DNA from: Halocynthiibacter sp049608145 | GTDB taxonomy: Bacteria; Pseudomonadota; Alphaproteobacteria; Rhodobacterales; Rhodobacteraceae | Assembly (NCBI RefSeq): GCF_049608145.1 | Contig: NZ_JBMYXF010000034.1 | Span: 1 to 36,190 of the forward strand | DNA: 36,190 nt | Reading direction: 5' to 3' | Part shown: positions 1-8,609 of the stretch, piece by piece | Layout: each line of letters starts with the position of its first letter | Numbering within the stretch: the first letter of the stretch is position 1 | The notes under the pieces: generated by a model | The model's input: the letters and a program-made list of their open reading frames with translations, nothing else | What the model was told of the DNA's origin: nothing | Databases searched by the model: none | Program-made: the position numbers and the translations under genes

Positions 1-11
1 GAAGGGATAAG

Positions 12-1475
12 ATGACAGAAATATTCCCGGTTGTTTTATGTGGTGGATCAGGGACACGTTTGTGGCCTTTATCCCGCAAGAGTTTCCCGAAACAGTTTAC
101 CCCCGTGGTGGGGAAAAAGACATTGTTTCAGGATACAGTGGAAAGGATGTCCGGCAGTACAGATGCGATATCCTTTGCCGCGCCCACAGTTCTGACCAAT
201 TCAGATTTCCGCTTTATTGTGACTGAGCAACTTGAACAATCCGGCATCTCTCCGCATGCGGTGTTGATTGAACCGCAAGGGTTGAATACAGGGCCGGCGG
301 TTCTGGCGGCTGCGAATTATCTGGCGCGTGAACATCCGGATGCGCTGATGCTAGTTGCGCCATCCGACCATATTGTGCGTGATATAGAGGCGTTTCACGA
401 GGCGATCGCGAAAGGTGTTAATGCTGTCGCTGGGGGGCGACTGGTGACTTTTGGCATCCAACCAACCCATGCCGAAACGGCATATGGGTATTTGGAATTG
501 TCCACGTCACCTGATGGTACAGCAACTGCGATCCCTTTGTCCCGTTTCGTTGAAAAACCTGCAAAAGAACATGCAGAAGAGATGTTGCGCAAAGGAAATT
601 ACATGTGGAATGCGGGGATCTTCCTGTTTTCCGTTCGTGATATTATCCACGCTTATGAAAAATCCGCACCAGAGTTGATGCAACCGGTGTCTGATGCGGT
701 CAATCTGGCTGAGAAAGATCTTGATTTCTTACGCCTGGATCCGGACAGCTGGGCCCAAGCAGAAGATATCTCGATTGATTACGCGGTGATGGAACACGCA
801 GAAAACCTATCGGTTGTACCGTTTTATGGGGGATGGTCCGATCTTGGCGGCTGGAACGCTGTTTGGCGGGAAAGCTCTCCTGATGACAGTGGGGTTGTTG
901 CTTCAGATCAGGCCAGCGCGATTGAATGCACAAATACTTTGCTGCGATCTGAAAGTGACAATGTACAGATCGTTGGGATCGGTCTGAAAGATGTGATGGC
1001 GATTGCCACGCAGGATGCGGTTCTGGTAGCGGACATGTCCCGGGGGCAGGATGTTAAAGATGCGGTGGCGGTTTTAAAGGCTAAACAGGTTCCGCAGGCA
1101 ACAGAGTTTTCCAAAGATCATCGGCCATGGGGGTGGTTTGAAAGCCTCGTGATCGGGGATCGTTTTCAAGTGAAACGCATTCTGGTTCATCCTGGTGCCG
1201 CATTAAGCTTGCAAAGCCATGTGCACAGATCTGAACACTGGATTGTTGTGGAAGGCACCGCGAAGGTCACTGTCGGGAATGATGTAAAGCTGGTGACTGA
1301 AAATGAAAGCGTTTATGTGCCGCTGGGGGCGGTGCATCGCATGGAAAACCCGGGCAAATTGCCCATGGTCCTGATCGAAGTCCAGACGGGCAGTTATGTC
1401 GGCGAAGATGACATCGTTCGTTATGAAGATGTCTATGCCCGAAGCCGTCATGCAGCTAGCGAAACAATCGTCTGA
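12..1475 (+). CDS. manC: Mannose-1-phosphate guanylyltransferase / mannose-6-phosphate isomerase (ManC/AlgA type)
   Basis: This 487-residue protein is a type II bifunctional enzyme that makes GDP-mannose in the cytoplasm. The N-terminal nucleotidyltransferase domain carries the signature GGSGTRLWPLSR at residues 11-22, FVEKP at 179-183 and SDLGGW at 276-281. The C-terminal cupin isomerase domain carries QSHVHRSEHW (401-410) and ends with RYEDVYAR (470-477). Length and domain order match the family. The ATG at 12 follows a GAAGGGA ribosome site at the window edge, so an upstream promoter or gene may lie outside. It heads a plus-strand run of polysaccharide genes and would supply the GDP-mannose used by the epimerase at 2381. 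The function is well supported; the name manC rather than cpsB or algA is a convention. Confidence 0.95.
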   Translation: MTEIFPVVLCGGSGTRLWPLSRKSFPKQFTPVVGKKTLFQDTVERMSGSTDAISFAAPTVLTNSDFRFIVTEQLEQSGISPHAVLIEPQGLNTGPAVLAAANYLAREHPDALMLVAPSDHIVRDIEAFHEAIAKGVNAVAGGRLVTFGIQPTHAETAYGYLELSTSPDGTATAIPLSRFVEKPAKEHAEEMLRKGNYMWNAGIFLFSVRDIIHAYEKSAPELMQPVSDAVNLAEKDLDFLRLDPDSWAQAEDISIDYAVMEHAENLSVVPFYGGWSDLGGWNAVWRESSPDDSGVVASDQASAIECTNTLLRSESDNVQIVGIGLKDVMAIATQDAVLVADMSRGQDVKDAVAVLKAKQVPQATEFSKDHRPWGWFESLVIGDRFQVKRILVHPGAALSLQSHVHRSEHWIVVEGTAKVTVGNDVKLVTENESVYVPLGAVHRMENPGKLPMVLIEVQTGSYVGEDDIVRYEDVYARSRHAASETIV

Positions 1476-1595
1476 AATGTTTGATGATTGGCGGTTGCTT
1501 CAAATTCTTAAGGTGATTTCTGCGTGGATAATATGCTCGGGTTTTGGAAATTAACCGTTTTTTAACTTAGATCACAGATGTTGTGAGGCAGGAAA

Positions 1596-1610
1596 ACCAC
1601 CCTGGGTGGT
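1596..1610. other. Short palindrome upstream of the sugar transferase
   Basis: In the 182-bp gap between manC and the sugar transferase, ACCACCCTGGGTGGT is a perfect palindrome about a central T, 47 bases before the next start codon. It could be an operator or a small leader hairpin. There is no T-run, so it is not a clear terminator. The rest of the gap is AT-rich (1540-1570) and may hold a promoter, but no box pair is convincing. Confidence 0.35.
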
Positions 1611-1657
1611 GTTGCCGGACGTCGCTTTGGCATTCCTGACGTTGAGAAGGGGATCCG

Positions 1658-2341
1658 ATGAAAGTTGATGCATTCACAGCAAGGCCGGGGAAACCGATCC
1701 CGATACATTCATCTTGGACTGCACCCCAAGGATTTTATGCTCGATTTGGAAAACGGATTTTTGATCTGGTCGGTGCAATTCTTCTATTACCTATTGCGGC
1801 CCCTGTTATTGTCGCTTTCTGGGTTATGATCCGCGTGACTGGACCTTCTGGTTTTTTTGCCCATGAACGCATCGGACGGAATGGACGGATACTCAAGTGC
1901 TGGAAGCTGCGTACAATGGTGCCGGATGCCGAAGCACGCCTGGAAAAGCAGCTGAGCAATTGTGAAAAGACCCGGGCCGAGTGGAACAGTAATTTCAAGT
2001 TGGAAAAAGATCCTAGGATAACACGTATTGGACATTTCCTGCGGCGATCCAGTTTGGATGAGTTGCCACAGATCTGGAATGTGTTGTGCGGCGATATGAG
2101 CCTGGTTGGACCGCGCCCGGTGGTGATGGATGAACTGGCGCAATACGGTGAATACCAGGCTTTATACCTGTCTTGTAGGCCAGGCGTGACCGGTGTCTGG
2201 CAAACTTCTGGACGCAACGACATCAGTTATCAGGAACGCGTGGAAATGGATGCGGGTTATATCCGGAAAATGGCCCTGATGCATGATTTCGGTATTGTTT
2301 TGAAGACGGCCTTGGTCGTCGCAAAAGCAACCGGAAAGTAG
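1658..2341 (+). CDS. ExoY-type bacterial sugar transferase (polyprenyl-phosphate glycosyl-1-phosphate transferase)
   Basis: This 227-residue monotopic membrane enzyme starts a polysaccharide repeat unit by moving a sugar-1-phosphate from a nucleotide sugar to undecaprenyl phosphate. A hydrophobic membrane hairpin lies at residues 36-58. Family blocks follow in order: HERIGRNGR (69-77), KLRTMVPDAE (83-92, with the acidic catalytic pair), DPRITRIGHFLRRSSLDELP (118-137), GDMSLVGPRP (145-154) and PGVTGVWQTSGRN (175-187). It lacks the long N-terminal membrane domain of WbaP/WcaJ enzymes, so it is the short ExoY/PglC form. The ATG at 1658 has a GAGAAGGGG ribosome site. The sugar transferred (galactose, glucose or another) cannot be read from the sequence. 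Confidence 0.93.
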   Translation: MKVDAFTARPGKPIPIHSSWTAPQGFYARFGKRIFDLVGAILLLPIAAPVIVAFWVMIRVTGPSGFFAHERIGRNGRILKCWKLRTMVPDAEARLEKQLSNCEKTRAEWNSNFKLEKDPRITRIGHFLRRSSLDELPQIWNVLCGDMSLVGPRPVVMDELAQYGEYQALYLSCRPGVTGVWQTSGRNDISYQERVEMDAGYIRKMALMHDFGIVLKTALVVAKATGK

Positions 2342-2380
2342 GATCTAAAAACTGGTCATTGACCAATGGGGAGCAGTAAT

Positions 2381-3361
2381 ATGCAGAAGACAGCACTTGT
2401 TTGTGGCGCCGGCGGTTTTATAGGGGGGCATCTGGTTAAGCGACTGAAGGCAGAAGGATTTTGGGTGCGTGGTGTGGACATCAAACCCCACGAATACTGT
2501 GTCAGTGCAGCCGATGATTTTATTCTGGGGGACCTACGGGAACAAACATTGGTTCGCGAAGTTATCGATCAGGATTTTGACGAAGTGTACCAGCTTGCCG
2601 CCGACATGGGCGGGGCGGGGTACATTTTTACGGGCGAGAATGATGCAAATGTCATGCATAATTCTGCGGCTATTAATTTAAACATTTTGGATGCCTGTCA
2701 GAAAAGGGGCATTAAACGTGTTTTTTACAGCTCATCTGCATGTATGTATCCCGAGCATAACCAACAGGATCCGGACAACCCGAATTGCGCTGAAGACAGT
2801 GCATATCCCGCAAACCCTGACAGTGAATATGGCTGGGAAAAGCTTTTTTCAGAACGTCTGTACCTTGCCTATAACCGTAATTTTGGCATGGAATGCAGGA
2901 TTGCACGCTATCACAATATCTTCGGCCCAGAAGGAACTTGGGATGGCGGGAAGGAAAAAGCACCTGCCGCGATGTGCCGCAAGGTTGCTGTGGCACGGGA
3001 TGGCGAAAGTATTGATATGTGGGGGGATGGGCATCAGACCCGTTCATTTTTGTATATTGATGAATGTCTTGAAGGCACACTTCGGTTGCTGCGATCCGAT
3101 TTTGAAGGGCCCGTAAATATCGGATCAGAAGAAATGGTTTCGATAAATGACCTAGCGCGGATGGTGATGGATCTGTCGGGGAAATCACTGACGATCAACC
3201 ATATAGACGGGCCTCAGGGGGTTCGTGGTCGAAAATCAGACAATCACCTGATCCGTGACCGTCTGGGCTGGGCACCGCAGCAATCGTTGCGCAGCGGTAT
3301 GCAAATAACTTTGGACTGGATATCAGCAGAAGTTGAGCGCCGATCAGTCTGCGCGGCCTGA
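2381..3361 (+). CDS. GDP-mannose 3,5-epimerase-like NAD-dependent epimerase
   Basis: This 326-residue extended short-chain dehydrogenase closely resembles plant GDP-mannose 3,5-epimerase, which converts GDP-mannose to GDP-L-galactose or GDP-L-gulose. The Rossmann loop is GAGGFIGGH (9-17). Plant-GME-like blocks are LAADMGGAGYI (72-82), YSSSACMYPE (116-125), the YxxxK pair Y150/K154, ECRIARYHNIFGPEGTW (171-187), GKEKAPAAMCRK (190-201), MWGDGHQTRSF (213-223) and GVRGRKSDN (280-288). The residues matching the plant catalytic Cys, Tyr, Lys and second Lys are C121, Y150, K154 and K193. The ATG at 2381 was chosen over 2366 because GGGGAG sits 7 bases before it. The GDP-mannose synthase two genes upstream fits this substrate. 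The exact product needs biochemistry. Confidence 0.88.
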   Translation: MQKTALVCGAGGFIGGHLVKRLKAEGFWVRGVDIKPHEYCVSAADDFILGDLREQTLVREVIDQDFDEVYQLAADMGGAGYIFTGENDANVMHNSAAINLNILDACQKRGIKRVFYSSSACMYPEHNQQDPDNPNCAEDSAYPANPDSEYGWEKLFSERLYLAYNRNFGMECRIARYHNIFGPEGTWDGGKEKAPAAMCRKVAVARDGESIDMWGDGHQTRSFLYIDECLEGTLRLLRSDFEGPVNIGSEEMVSINDLARMVMDLSGKSLTINHIDGPQGVRGRKSDNHLIRDRLGWAPQQSLRSGMQITLDWISAEVERRSVCAA

Positions 3362-3368
3362 TGATGTG

Positions 3369-4403
3369 ATGGCGTCTCCTGCGGCAAGTAGGCTTGAAAA
3401 CCTGCAGATATTGCGGTTTTTTGCGGCGTCCCTGGTGGTTTGGTTGCATTGGGTGGGCATGGCGTCGCACACAGGTTTCAATCTGCCGGCCTTCGGTATT
3501 GGCATGTTTGGCGTCGACATCTTTTTTGTCCTCAGTGGTTTTGTGATGGCCATGGTGGTGAATACGCGAACAGGTGCTCGGCTATCGCCAAGGGTTTTCT
3601 TTGGTAAACGCCTTTTGCGATTGCTGCCCCTATATTGGCTTTTGACTGTGTCGTTGTTTTTCGCGTCAACCTTGGTTCCGGGTGTTGTAACAGAGATCCC
3701 TTCCATTGGTGAGCTGACACAATCTTTATTTTTCATTCCTTACATGCGCGACACAGGGCTTATGCAACCTGTCTTGTTTTTGGGTTGGACACTGAATTAC
3801 GAAATCTTCTTTTATGGATGTTTTGCACTCTCCCTTCATTTTTCTAGGCCTGCACTAGTAGTGGTGTTGGCGCTTGCCGGGTTTGTTCTGTCAGGTGTGC
3901 TATTCCACCCCGGATCCGTGATCGGTCAGTTTTACACGGATCCGGTTCTTCTGGAATTCGCTGCCGGTATCATGTGCTTCAAAACTTGGAATATACTGAA
4001 GTCGAGAACTGGATGGACTGGGGCGGTGATATGTGCGTCTGGGGGGGTATTTTCGGTGCTCCTATTCCAGATGTTCCCGCCTGGAGAATATCACAGGATT
4101 ATCCCGTTCATTATTCCCGCCTTCTGCATTGTGTTAGGGGCTGCCATGATGCCTCCGTTGCAGGGGGGCATAGTGATGGGGCCTATTCTGTTGGGAGATG
4201 CATCATATGCGATATACTTAATTCACCCCTATGTTCAGAAACTTATCCTTTCCATTTCCCCCGAAAATTTCGGGATCATTGGTTTGACTGCAATTATGAT
4301 TGTTCTGGTTACCGGTGTGGCGATTGCGTTTTTTATCTGGTTTGACCGGCCCCTGAGAAAATGTTGGTCACGTGAAAAATCCGTGGTGGGTACAATTACA
4401 TGA
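3369..4403 (+). CDS. Acyltransferase family 3 membrane protein
   Basis: This 344-residue integral membrane protein of the acyltransferase-3 family O-acylates (often O-acetylates) polysaccharides or lipids at the inner membrane. The N-terminus has the family pattern LQILRFFAASLVVWLHW (residues 12-28) with the conserved His27, followed by GVDIFFVLSGFVMA and KRLLRLLPLYW. Near the C-terminus is LGDASYAIYLIHPY. About ten hydrophobic segments can be seen. The start is uncertain: ATG 3369 is used here, but an in-frame TTG at 3333 would overlap the epimerase by 29 bases and has a weak GCAGAAG site. It overlaps the next gene by ATGA, so translation is probably coupled. It likely decorates the polymer made by its neighbours. 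Confidence 0.88.
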   Translation: MASPAASRLENLQILRFFAASLVVWLHWVGMASHTGFNLPAFGIGMFGVDIFFVLSGFVMAMVVNTRTGARLSPRVFFGKRLLRLLPLYWLLTVSLFFASTLVPGVVTEIPSIGELTQSLFFIPYMRDTGLMQPVLFLGWTLNYEIFFYGCFALSLHFSRPALVVVLALAGFVLSGVLFHPGSVIGQFYTDPVLLEFAAGIMCFKTWNILKSRTGWTGAVICASGGVFSVLLFQMFPPGEYHRIIPFIIPAFCIVLGAAMMPPLQGGIVMGPILLGDASYAIYLIHPYVQKLILSISPENFGIIGLTAIMIVLVTGVAIAFFIWFDRPLRKCWSREKSVVGTIT

Positions 4404-5587
4404 AAATCCTGATCCATGACTTTGCCGGGCACCCGTTTCAGGTTGAATTGTCTCGGGCATTGGCACAGCGGGGGCATCAGGTTGTGCACGCCTGGTTCGT
4501 AAAGGACCAAGGACCGAAAGGTGTGATGAACGTAATCGAAGGGGATCCGCCCCAGCTGTCATTTTCCCCCTTGGGCAAGGCGATTGATTATTCGAAAACC
4601 AACTTTCTAAAGCGACGTAACGGAGATCGGGCTTATGGTTGTGAGCTGGCGGCTTTGGCAGCGCAACAAAAGCCTGATGTGGTGATTTCCGGAAATACTC
4701 CGACAGAGGCGCAGGAGGCTTTGGTCAGGCTGTGCTACAAGGAAAGACGCCCTTTTATATACTGGTGCCAGGATTTTTACTCCATCGCAGCATCTGAAAT
4801 TCTGGCACGAAAAATTCCGGGTCCGGGGCATGCGATTGGGGCATGGTACAGATTTCTGGAGCGCCGGCAAATGCGGCGAGCGTCACGCATTTTGCATATT
4901 ACGGAAAGCTTTCATGCGCAGACGGATCGCTGGGGTATTGATCGGGCGAAAATAGAAGTGATCCCGAATTGGGGCGTGTTGGGCGATATTGATCTTCAGA
5001 ATCGCGACAATTCTTGGGCGCGGGAAAATAGCCTGCAAAATGGTACGCGCTTTCTTTATTCTGGCACGCTTGCTTTGAAACACAATCCGGAACTGTTGAG
5101 ACATCTTGCAGAGCGTGTTGCGCCGAATGAAGAAGTTGTCGTTGTCGCCGCAGGCGTGGGGGCAGACAGCTTGCGGGAGGGGCCAGATCACGCGGGGATG
5201 CGTCTGTTGCCATTGCAGCCGTTTGAACGCATGTCAGATGTTCTGGCAAGCGGGGACGTCTTGCTGGCGGTGATCGAACGGGGGGCCGGGACGTATTCAG
5301 TTCCGTCTAAAATTATGTCTTACTTATGTGCCGGGCGTCCGATTGTTTTGGCTGCCCCAGCTGAAAATCTGGCGGCAAAAATACTTGTTGAAAGCGGTGC
5401 CGGTGTGGTGGTTGAACCGGAAGATTATGACGGATTTACGCTGGCGGCTTTATCCTTCCGGAATGATCCCTTGCGGGCAGAGAAAGCTGGGGTCGCGGCG
5501 CGTCGGTGGGCTGAAACGCGGTTCGACCTTGAAAAAATAGCCGATCGCTTTGAGGCGCTGTTTGTGAAAGCTATTCAATCCGTCTGA
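4400..5587 (+). CDS. Family 4 glycosyltransferase (WbuB/WcaI-like)
   Basis: This 395-residue GT-B fold glycosyltransferase adds a sugar to the growing lipid-linked repeat unit at the cytoplasmic face of the membrane. The N-terminal domain begins MKILIHDFAGHPFQVELSRA, and WCQDFYSIAASEIL (122-135) is typical of WbuB-like enzymes. The donor-binding domain has VIPNWG (187-192), LYSGTLALKHNPELL (219-233) and the region YSVPSKIMSYLCAGRPIV (299-316), where family 4 enzymes bind the nucleotide sugar. The start overlaps the acyltransferase stop in ATGA. The 3' end overlaps convergent paaX by 13 bases, so the polysaccharide run stops here without an obvious terminator. Donor and acceptor are unknown. 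Confidence 0.9.
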   Translation: MKILIHDFAGHPFQVELSRALAQRGHQVVHAWFVKDQGPKGVMNVIEGDPPQLSFSPLGKAIDYSKTNFLKRRNGDRAYGCELAALAAQQKPDVVISGNTPTEAQEALVRLCYKERRPFIYWCQDFYSIAASEILARKIPGPGHAIGAWYRFLERRQMRRASRILHITESFHAQTDRWGIDRAKIEVIPNWGVLGDIDLQNRDNSWARENSLQNGTRFLYSGTLALKHNPELLRHLAERVAPNEEVVVVAAGVGADSLREGPDHAGMRLLPLQPFERMSDVLASGDVLLAVIERGAGTYSVPSKIMSYLCAGRPIVLAAPAENLAAKILVESGAGVVVEPEDYDGFTLAALSFRNDPLRAEKAGVAARRWAETRFDLEKIADRFEALFVKAIQSV

Positions 5588-6414
5588 TCCAGGTTACGGT
5601 ACTGCAGGGCTGAGATTTCCAATGCATTCAGGTCAGGCCGGGGCAGCAGAGCCAGAAGATCTGTAACCTGTTTTCGGCAGGCGTCCCCCATCCATCCGGA
5701 CGGAAAGAATTCATTGGGCAGATCCGGTGTGCGAAGAACTACGCGCCGCCAACGGTGGACAATTTGGGTACGTAAAGCAGAGGTGTGAACAGGATCGGAC
5801 CCGGTTGCATTTTCGATCAGTTTGTGTGCCTCTAGCAGATCCTGATGAAACTGGCGGGTGGATGCCTGCAGATCCGTTGGGCAAACCTTATCCTGCATCC
5901 ACTGCGGGATATGTTCGGGCGTGGCCCGAAAAACCATGACATTGTCCGCAAGGTCAGAACCATCACCAGAGATCAGGGCGGTGCGGCGTGATAGGGCAAT
6001 GAAACCGCCGGGGGGGTAGGTTATGCCTTTCAACGCAGTGTCACAATCGGCGCTGATAAGACGCCAGGTTCCGGGTTTGTGTGGGGGCTGGGCATAGATA
6101 CGCGGGGTTGCGGATATTGTATCGCGACGTCCTTGCGCTGTGAGTGTGTGTTGGCTGCTGCGTCCATCACGCAGGCTATCAATCCAGCCGTCTTTACGCA
6201 GGCGATGCAGGGCTACACGCAAAGCTTCGGCACGAATACCCATTCGACCGCAAATTTCTGTCAACGCAACACCGCTGATCTGATCACCTTCGCCTTGTGC
6301 GAGATCCCCAAAGAGGGAAACGATCACCGACCAAACTCGCTGCGGCTGCGGGTCTTGAAGGGCGGCAATAGCGTTACCGAAAATGGCTTGATGTGAGATT
6401 TCAGAAACAGTCAT
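5575..6414 (-). CDS. paaX: PaaX-family transcriptional repressor of phenylacetate catabolism
   Basis: This 279-residue PaaX-like regulator has an N-terminal winged helix (about residues 25-95), including ALRVALHRLRKDGWI, and the PaaX C-terminal domain with RWRRVVLRTPDLPNEFFPSG and an aromatic-rich tail. In Escherichia coli, PaaX represses paa promoters and is released by phenylacetyl-CoA; the same role is inferred here. It is the last gene of a minus-strand run dctP-dctQ-dctM-P450-paaZ-paaX, 41 bases after paaZ. Its AGGGGG ribosome site and ATG both lie in the 3' arm of a perfect hairpin (6412-6439), which suggests restrained or coupled translation. A second, TetR-type regulator is encoded at 15537. 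Confidence 0.9.
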   Translation of the reverse strand: MTVSEISHQAIFGNAIAALQDPQPQRVWSVIVSLFGDLAQGEGDQISGVALTEICGRMGIRAEALRVALHRLRKDGWIDSLRDGRSSQHTLTAQGRRDTISATPRIYAQPPHKPGTWRLISADCDTALKGITYPPGGFIALSRRTALISGDGSDLADNVMVFRATPEHIPQWMQDKVCPTDLQASTRQFHQDLLEAHKLIENATGSDPVHTSALRTQIVHRWRRVVLRTPDLPNEFFPSGWMGDACRKQVTDLLALLPRPDLNALEISALQYRNLDQTD

Positions 6415-6439
6415 GCCCCCTTATAGGTCAGGGGGCATG
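6412..6439 (-). promoter_or_regulatory. Hairpin enclosing the paaX ribosome site and start codon
   Basis: CATGCCCCCT (6412-6421) and AGGGGGCATG (6430-6439) are perfect 10-base inverted repeats around an 8-base spacer. In the minus-strand mRNA the 3' arm contains both the purine-rich ribosome site and the AUG of paaX. The hairpin begins 16 bases after the paaZ stop codon. It may hide the paaX start unless ribosomes finishing paaZ open it, or it may be a DNA operator. Confidence 0.6.
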
Positions 6440-6455
6440 CAGATGCTATGTGCGA

Positions 6456-8486
6456 TTAATAGGCGTTCATGGTCAAAAGTTCATATTCTGCCGCCAGTTC
6501 GCCTTCGCCATCGGTCAGGCTGACGTGCCAGCGCACTTCGCCGTATTCCTCGTTGCGGGGGGTCTTTTTCTTAACCGTTAGGCGCACTTTGATGGTTTCC
6601 CCTGCTTCAATCGGTTTCATGAAGCGCAGGTTATCAAGTCCGGTGTTGGCAAGAACTGGGCCTTCATTTGGCTCAACAAACATGCCGGCAGCGAAGGACA
6701 ACAGCAGATAGCCATGGGCCACGCGACCGGGGAAGAATGGGTTCCGCTTAGCGGCATCGTCATCCATATGCGCGTAGAAGGTGTCGCCGGTGAAATGGGC
6801 GAAATGTTCGATATCTTCCATGGTCACGGTGCGCGGATCGGTATGCAGCGTGTCCCCGATCTTCAGATCGTGGAAGGTGCGTGTGAAAGGGTGTGCTGTG
6901 TTGGTGGTTTCCGTGGCACCAGGTACCCATTTGTCGCCAATCGCGGAAAGAATATCCGGGCTGCCCTGAATGGCGGTGCGTTGCATGTAATGTTTCACAC
7001 CGCGCACGCCGCCCATTTCTTCGCCACCACCGGCGCGGCCCGGGCCACCATGCACCATATGCGGCAGGGGGGAGCCATGACCGGTACTTTCCTTCATCGA
7101 GTCACGGTTGTTGAAATAAAGTCGCCCGTGGAAGGCACCCGCGCCCATGGCCACTTCGCGTGCAACCTTTGGGTCATGGGTGATGACAGAGGCGACAAGC
7201 GATCCCTGGCCCTTATTCACAAGTTCAATCGCATGATCCACATCGCGGTAACCCATGATGGTGGACACCGGACCGAAGGCTTCAGTATCATGCACGCGTT
7301 CAGCGGTGTCGGGGTTTGCGCAGTGGAACAGCATTGGTGGCACAAAGGCGCCTTTATCTGCGTCGGCACCCTCAACGTTGAAATTCTCCGGGTCGCCGTA
7401 AACACGTTCCGCTTCTTGGCCAATGATTGCGGCTTTTTCTAGAACGTCCCGCTTCTGACCACCAGACACCAGAGCCCCCATGCGGGTGGCTTCAAGCCGT
7501 GGGTCACCGATCTGTGTTTTATCCAGACGTGCGGACAGGGCTTCGATCACCGCGTCTACGTGGTTCTCAGGCACCATCATACGGCGGATCGCGGTGCATT
7601 TCTGCCCCGCTTTTGTGGTCATCTCGCGCTGAACTTCTTTCACGAACAGATCAAATTCAGGCGTGCCTGGGATGGCGTCCGGCCCAAGGATCGATGCGTT
7701 TAGACTGTCCTGTTCCGCCACAAAACGGATAGAGTTTTCCAGAATATGCGGGGCGGAACGCAGGGACAGTGCGGTCTGGGCAGACCCCGTGAAGCTGACC
7801 ACATCCTGCAGGGTCAGGCGATCCAGCATGTCACCCAGACCACCAGACACCAGTTGCAGCGCACCAGCGGGAAGAATGCCACTGTCGAGCATGATCTTCA
7901 CAGCAAGTTCCGTCACATAGCAAGAATTGGTCGCGGGTTTCACAATTGCAGGCACACCGGCCAGCAGAGTTGGCGCAAGCTTTTCGAGCATCCCCCAGAC
8001 CGGGAAGTTGAATGCGTTGATATGCACCGCAACACCCTGCAAAGGCGTGCAAATATGCTGTCCCATGAATGTGCCGTGACGGGAGAGCTGTTCGACCTCG
8101 CCATCCAAGTAGACATGCGCGTCTGGCATCTCGCGGCGGCCCTTGGAGGCAAAGACAAACATCGTCCCAATGCCGCCGTCAATGTCGATCATGTGATCAG
8201 ATTGTGTGGCCCCGGTCGCAAAGCTGAGATCATATAGCGCTTGTTTGTTTTTGCTGATCGCCAGTGCCAGGGCTTTGATCATTTTCGCACGGTCATGGAA
8301 GGTCAATGCGCGCAGGGCCGGGCCGCCCACATTGCGCGCGTAATCCAGCATGGCCTGCACATCGAGTGCATTGTTACCGGCGCTTGCAATCACATCGCCG
8401 GTCACAGCGGAAGTAATATTGCGGGCCCCTTCGCCCGGGGCAATCCATTCACCGGCGGCGAAAGAGCGGATCTGTTGAATGGTCAT
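6456..8486 (-). CDS. paaZ: Bifunctional oxepin-CoA hydrolase / 3-oxo-5,6-dehydrosuberyl-CoA semialdehyde dehydrogenase
   Basis: This 676-residue fusion opens the oxepin-CoA ring made by PaaABCE and PaaG, then oxidises the resulting aldehyde with NADP. Residues 1 to about 520 form an aldehyde dehydrogenase domain with a catalytic Glu258 (FVAEQDSLN) and Cys297 (GQKCTAIRR). Residues 534-676 form a MaoC-type hydratase domain with the D568-x4-H573 pair in FTGDTFYAHMDDDAA. Both active sites are intact, unlike the dehydrogenase-defective PaaZ2 variants linked to tropone production. The ATG has a GAGGAC ribosome site. It lies 123 bases after the P450 gene on the same strand, with a GC-rich hairpin between them. 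Confidence 0.96.
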   Translation of the reverse strand: MTIQQIRSFAAGEWIAPGEGARNITSAVTGDVIASAGNNALDVQAMLDYARNVGGPALRALTFHDRAKMIKALALAISKNKQALYDLSFATGATQSDHMIDIDGGIGTMFVFASKGRREMPDAHVYLDGEVEQLSRHGTFMGQHICTPLQGVAVHINAFNFPVWGMLEKLAPTLLAGVPAIVKPATNSCYVTELAVKIMLDSGILPAGALQLVSGGLGDMLDRLTLQDVVSFTGSAQTALSLRSAPHILENSIRFVAEQDSLNASILGPDAIPGTPEFDLFVKEVQREMTTKAGQKCTAIRRMMVPENHVDAVIEALSARLDKTQIGDPRLEATRMGALVSGGQKRDVLEKAAIIGQEAERVYGDPENFNVEGADADKGAFVPPMLFHCANPDTAERVHDTEAFGPVSTIMGYRDVDHAIELVNKGQGSLVASVITHDPKVAREVAMGAGAFHGRLYFNNRDSMKESTGHGSPLPHMVHGGPGRAGGGEEMGGVRGVKHYMQRTAIQGSPDILSAIGDKWVPGATETTNTAHPFTRTFHDLKIGDTLHTDPRTVTMEDIEHFAHFTGDTFYAHMDDDAAKRNPFFPGRVAHGYLLLSFAAGMFVEPNEGPVLANTGLDNLRFMKPIEAGETIKVRLTVKKKTPRNEEYGEVRWHVSLTDGEGELAAEYELLTMNAY

Positions 8487-8551
8487 TTTATGTCCTCATC
8501 TGAGATGGTCACGACAATGCAAAGGCAGTGCCTGACCCTGGGTGGGTGCGA

Positions 8552-8581
8552 AGCGCCCTCCCGTGGGGAGGGTCGGGCGCT
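8552..8581. other. GC-rich intercistronic hairpin between P450 and paaZ genes
   Basis: CCCTCCC (8556-8562) and GGGAGGG (8566-8572) form a 7-base stem with a GTG loop; AGCG and CGCT extend it outside with a bulge of five bases on one side. No T-run follows on either strand, so a factor-independent terminator is unlikely. It could stabilise or process the minus-strand mRNA, or lower paaZ expression relative to upstream genes. Confidence 0.5.
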
Positions 8582-8609
8582 GCCCGGCGGTGCCGGGGAT
8601 ATGGATTGT

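Noticed and set aside
6714..7442. A 242-codon open frame opposite paaZ
   Set aside because: It is antisense to the conserved aldehyde dehydrogenase and MaoC domains, with no recognisable domain and no ribosome site.
8552..8581. Terminator between P450 and paaZ
   Set aside because: The stem is strong but no T-run follows on either strand, so it was listed only as an intercistronic hairpin.
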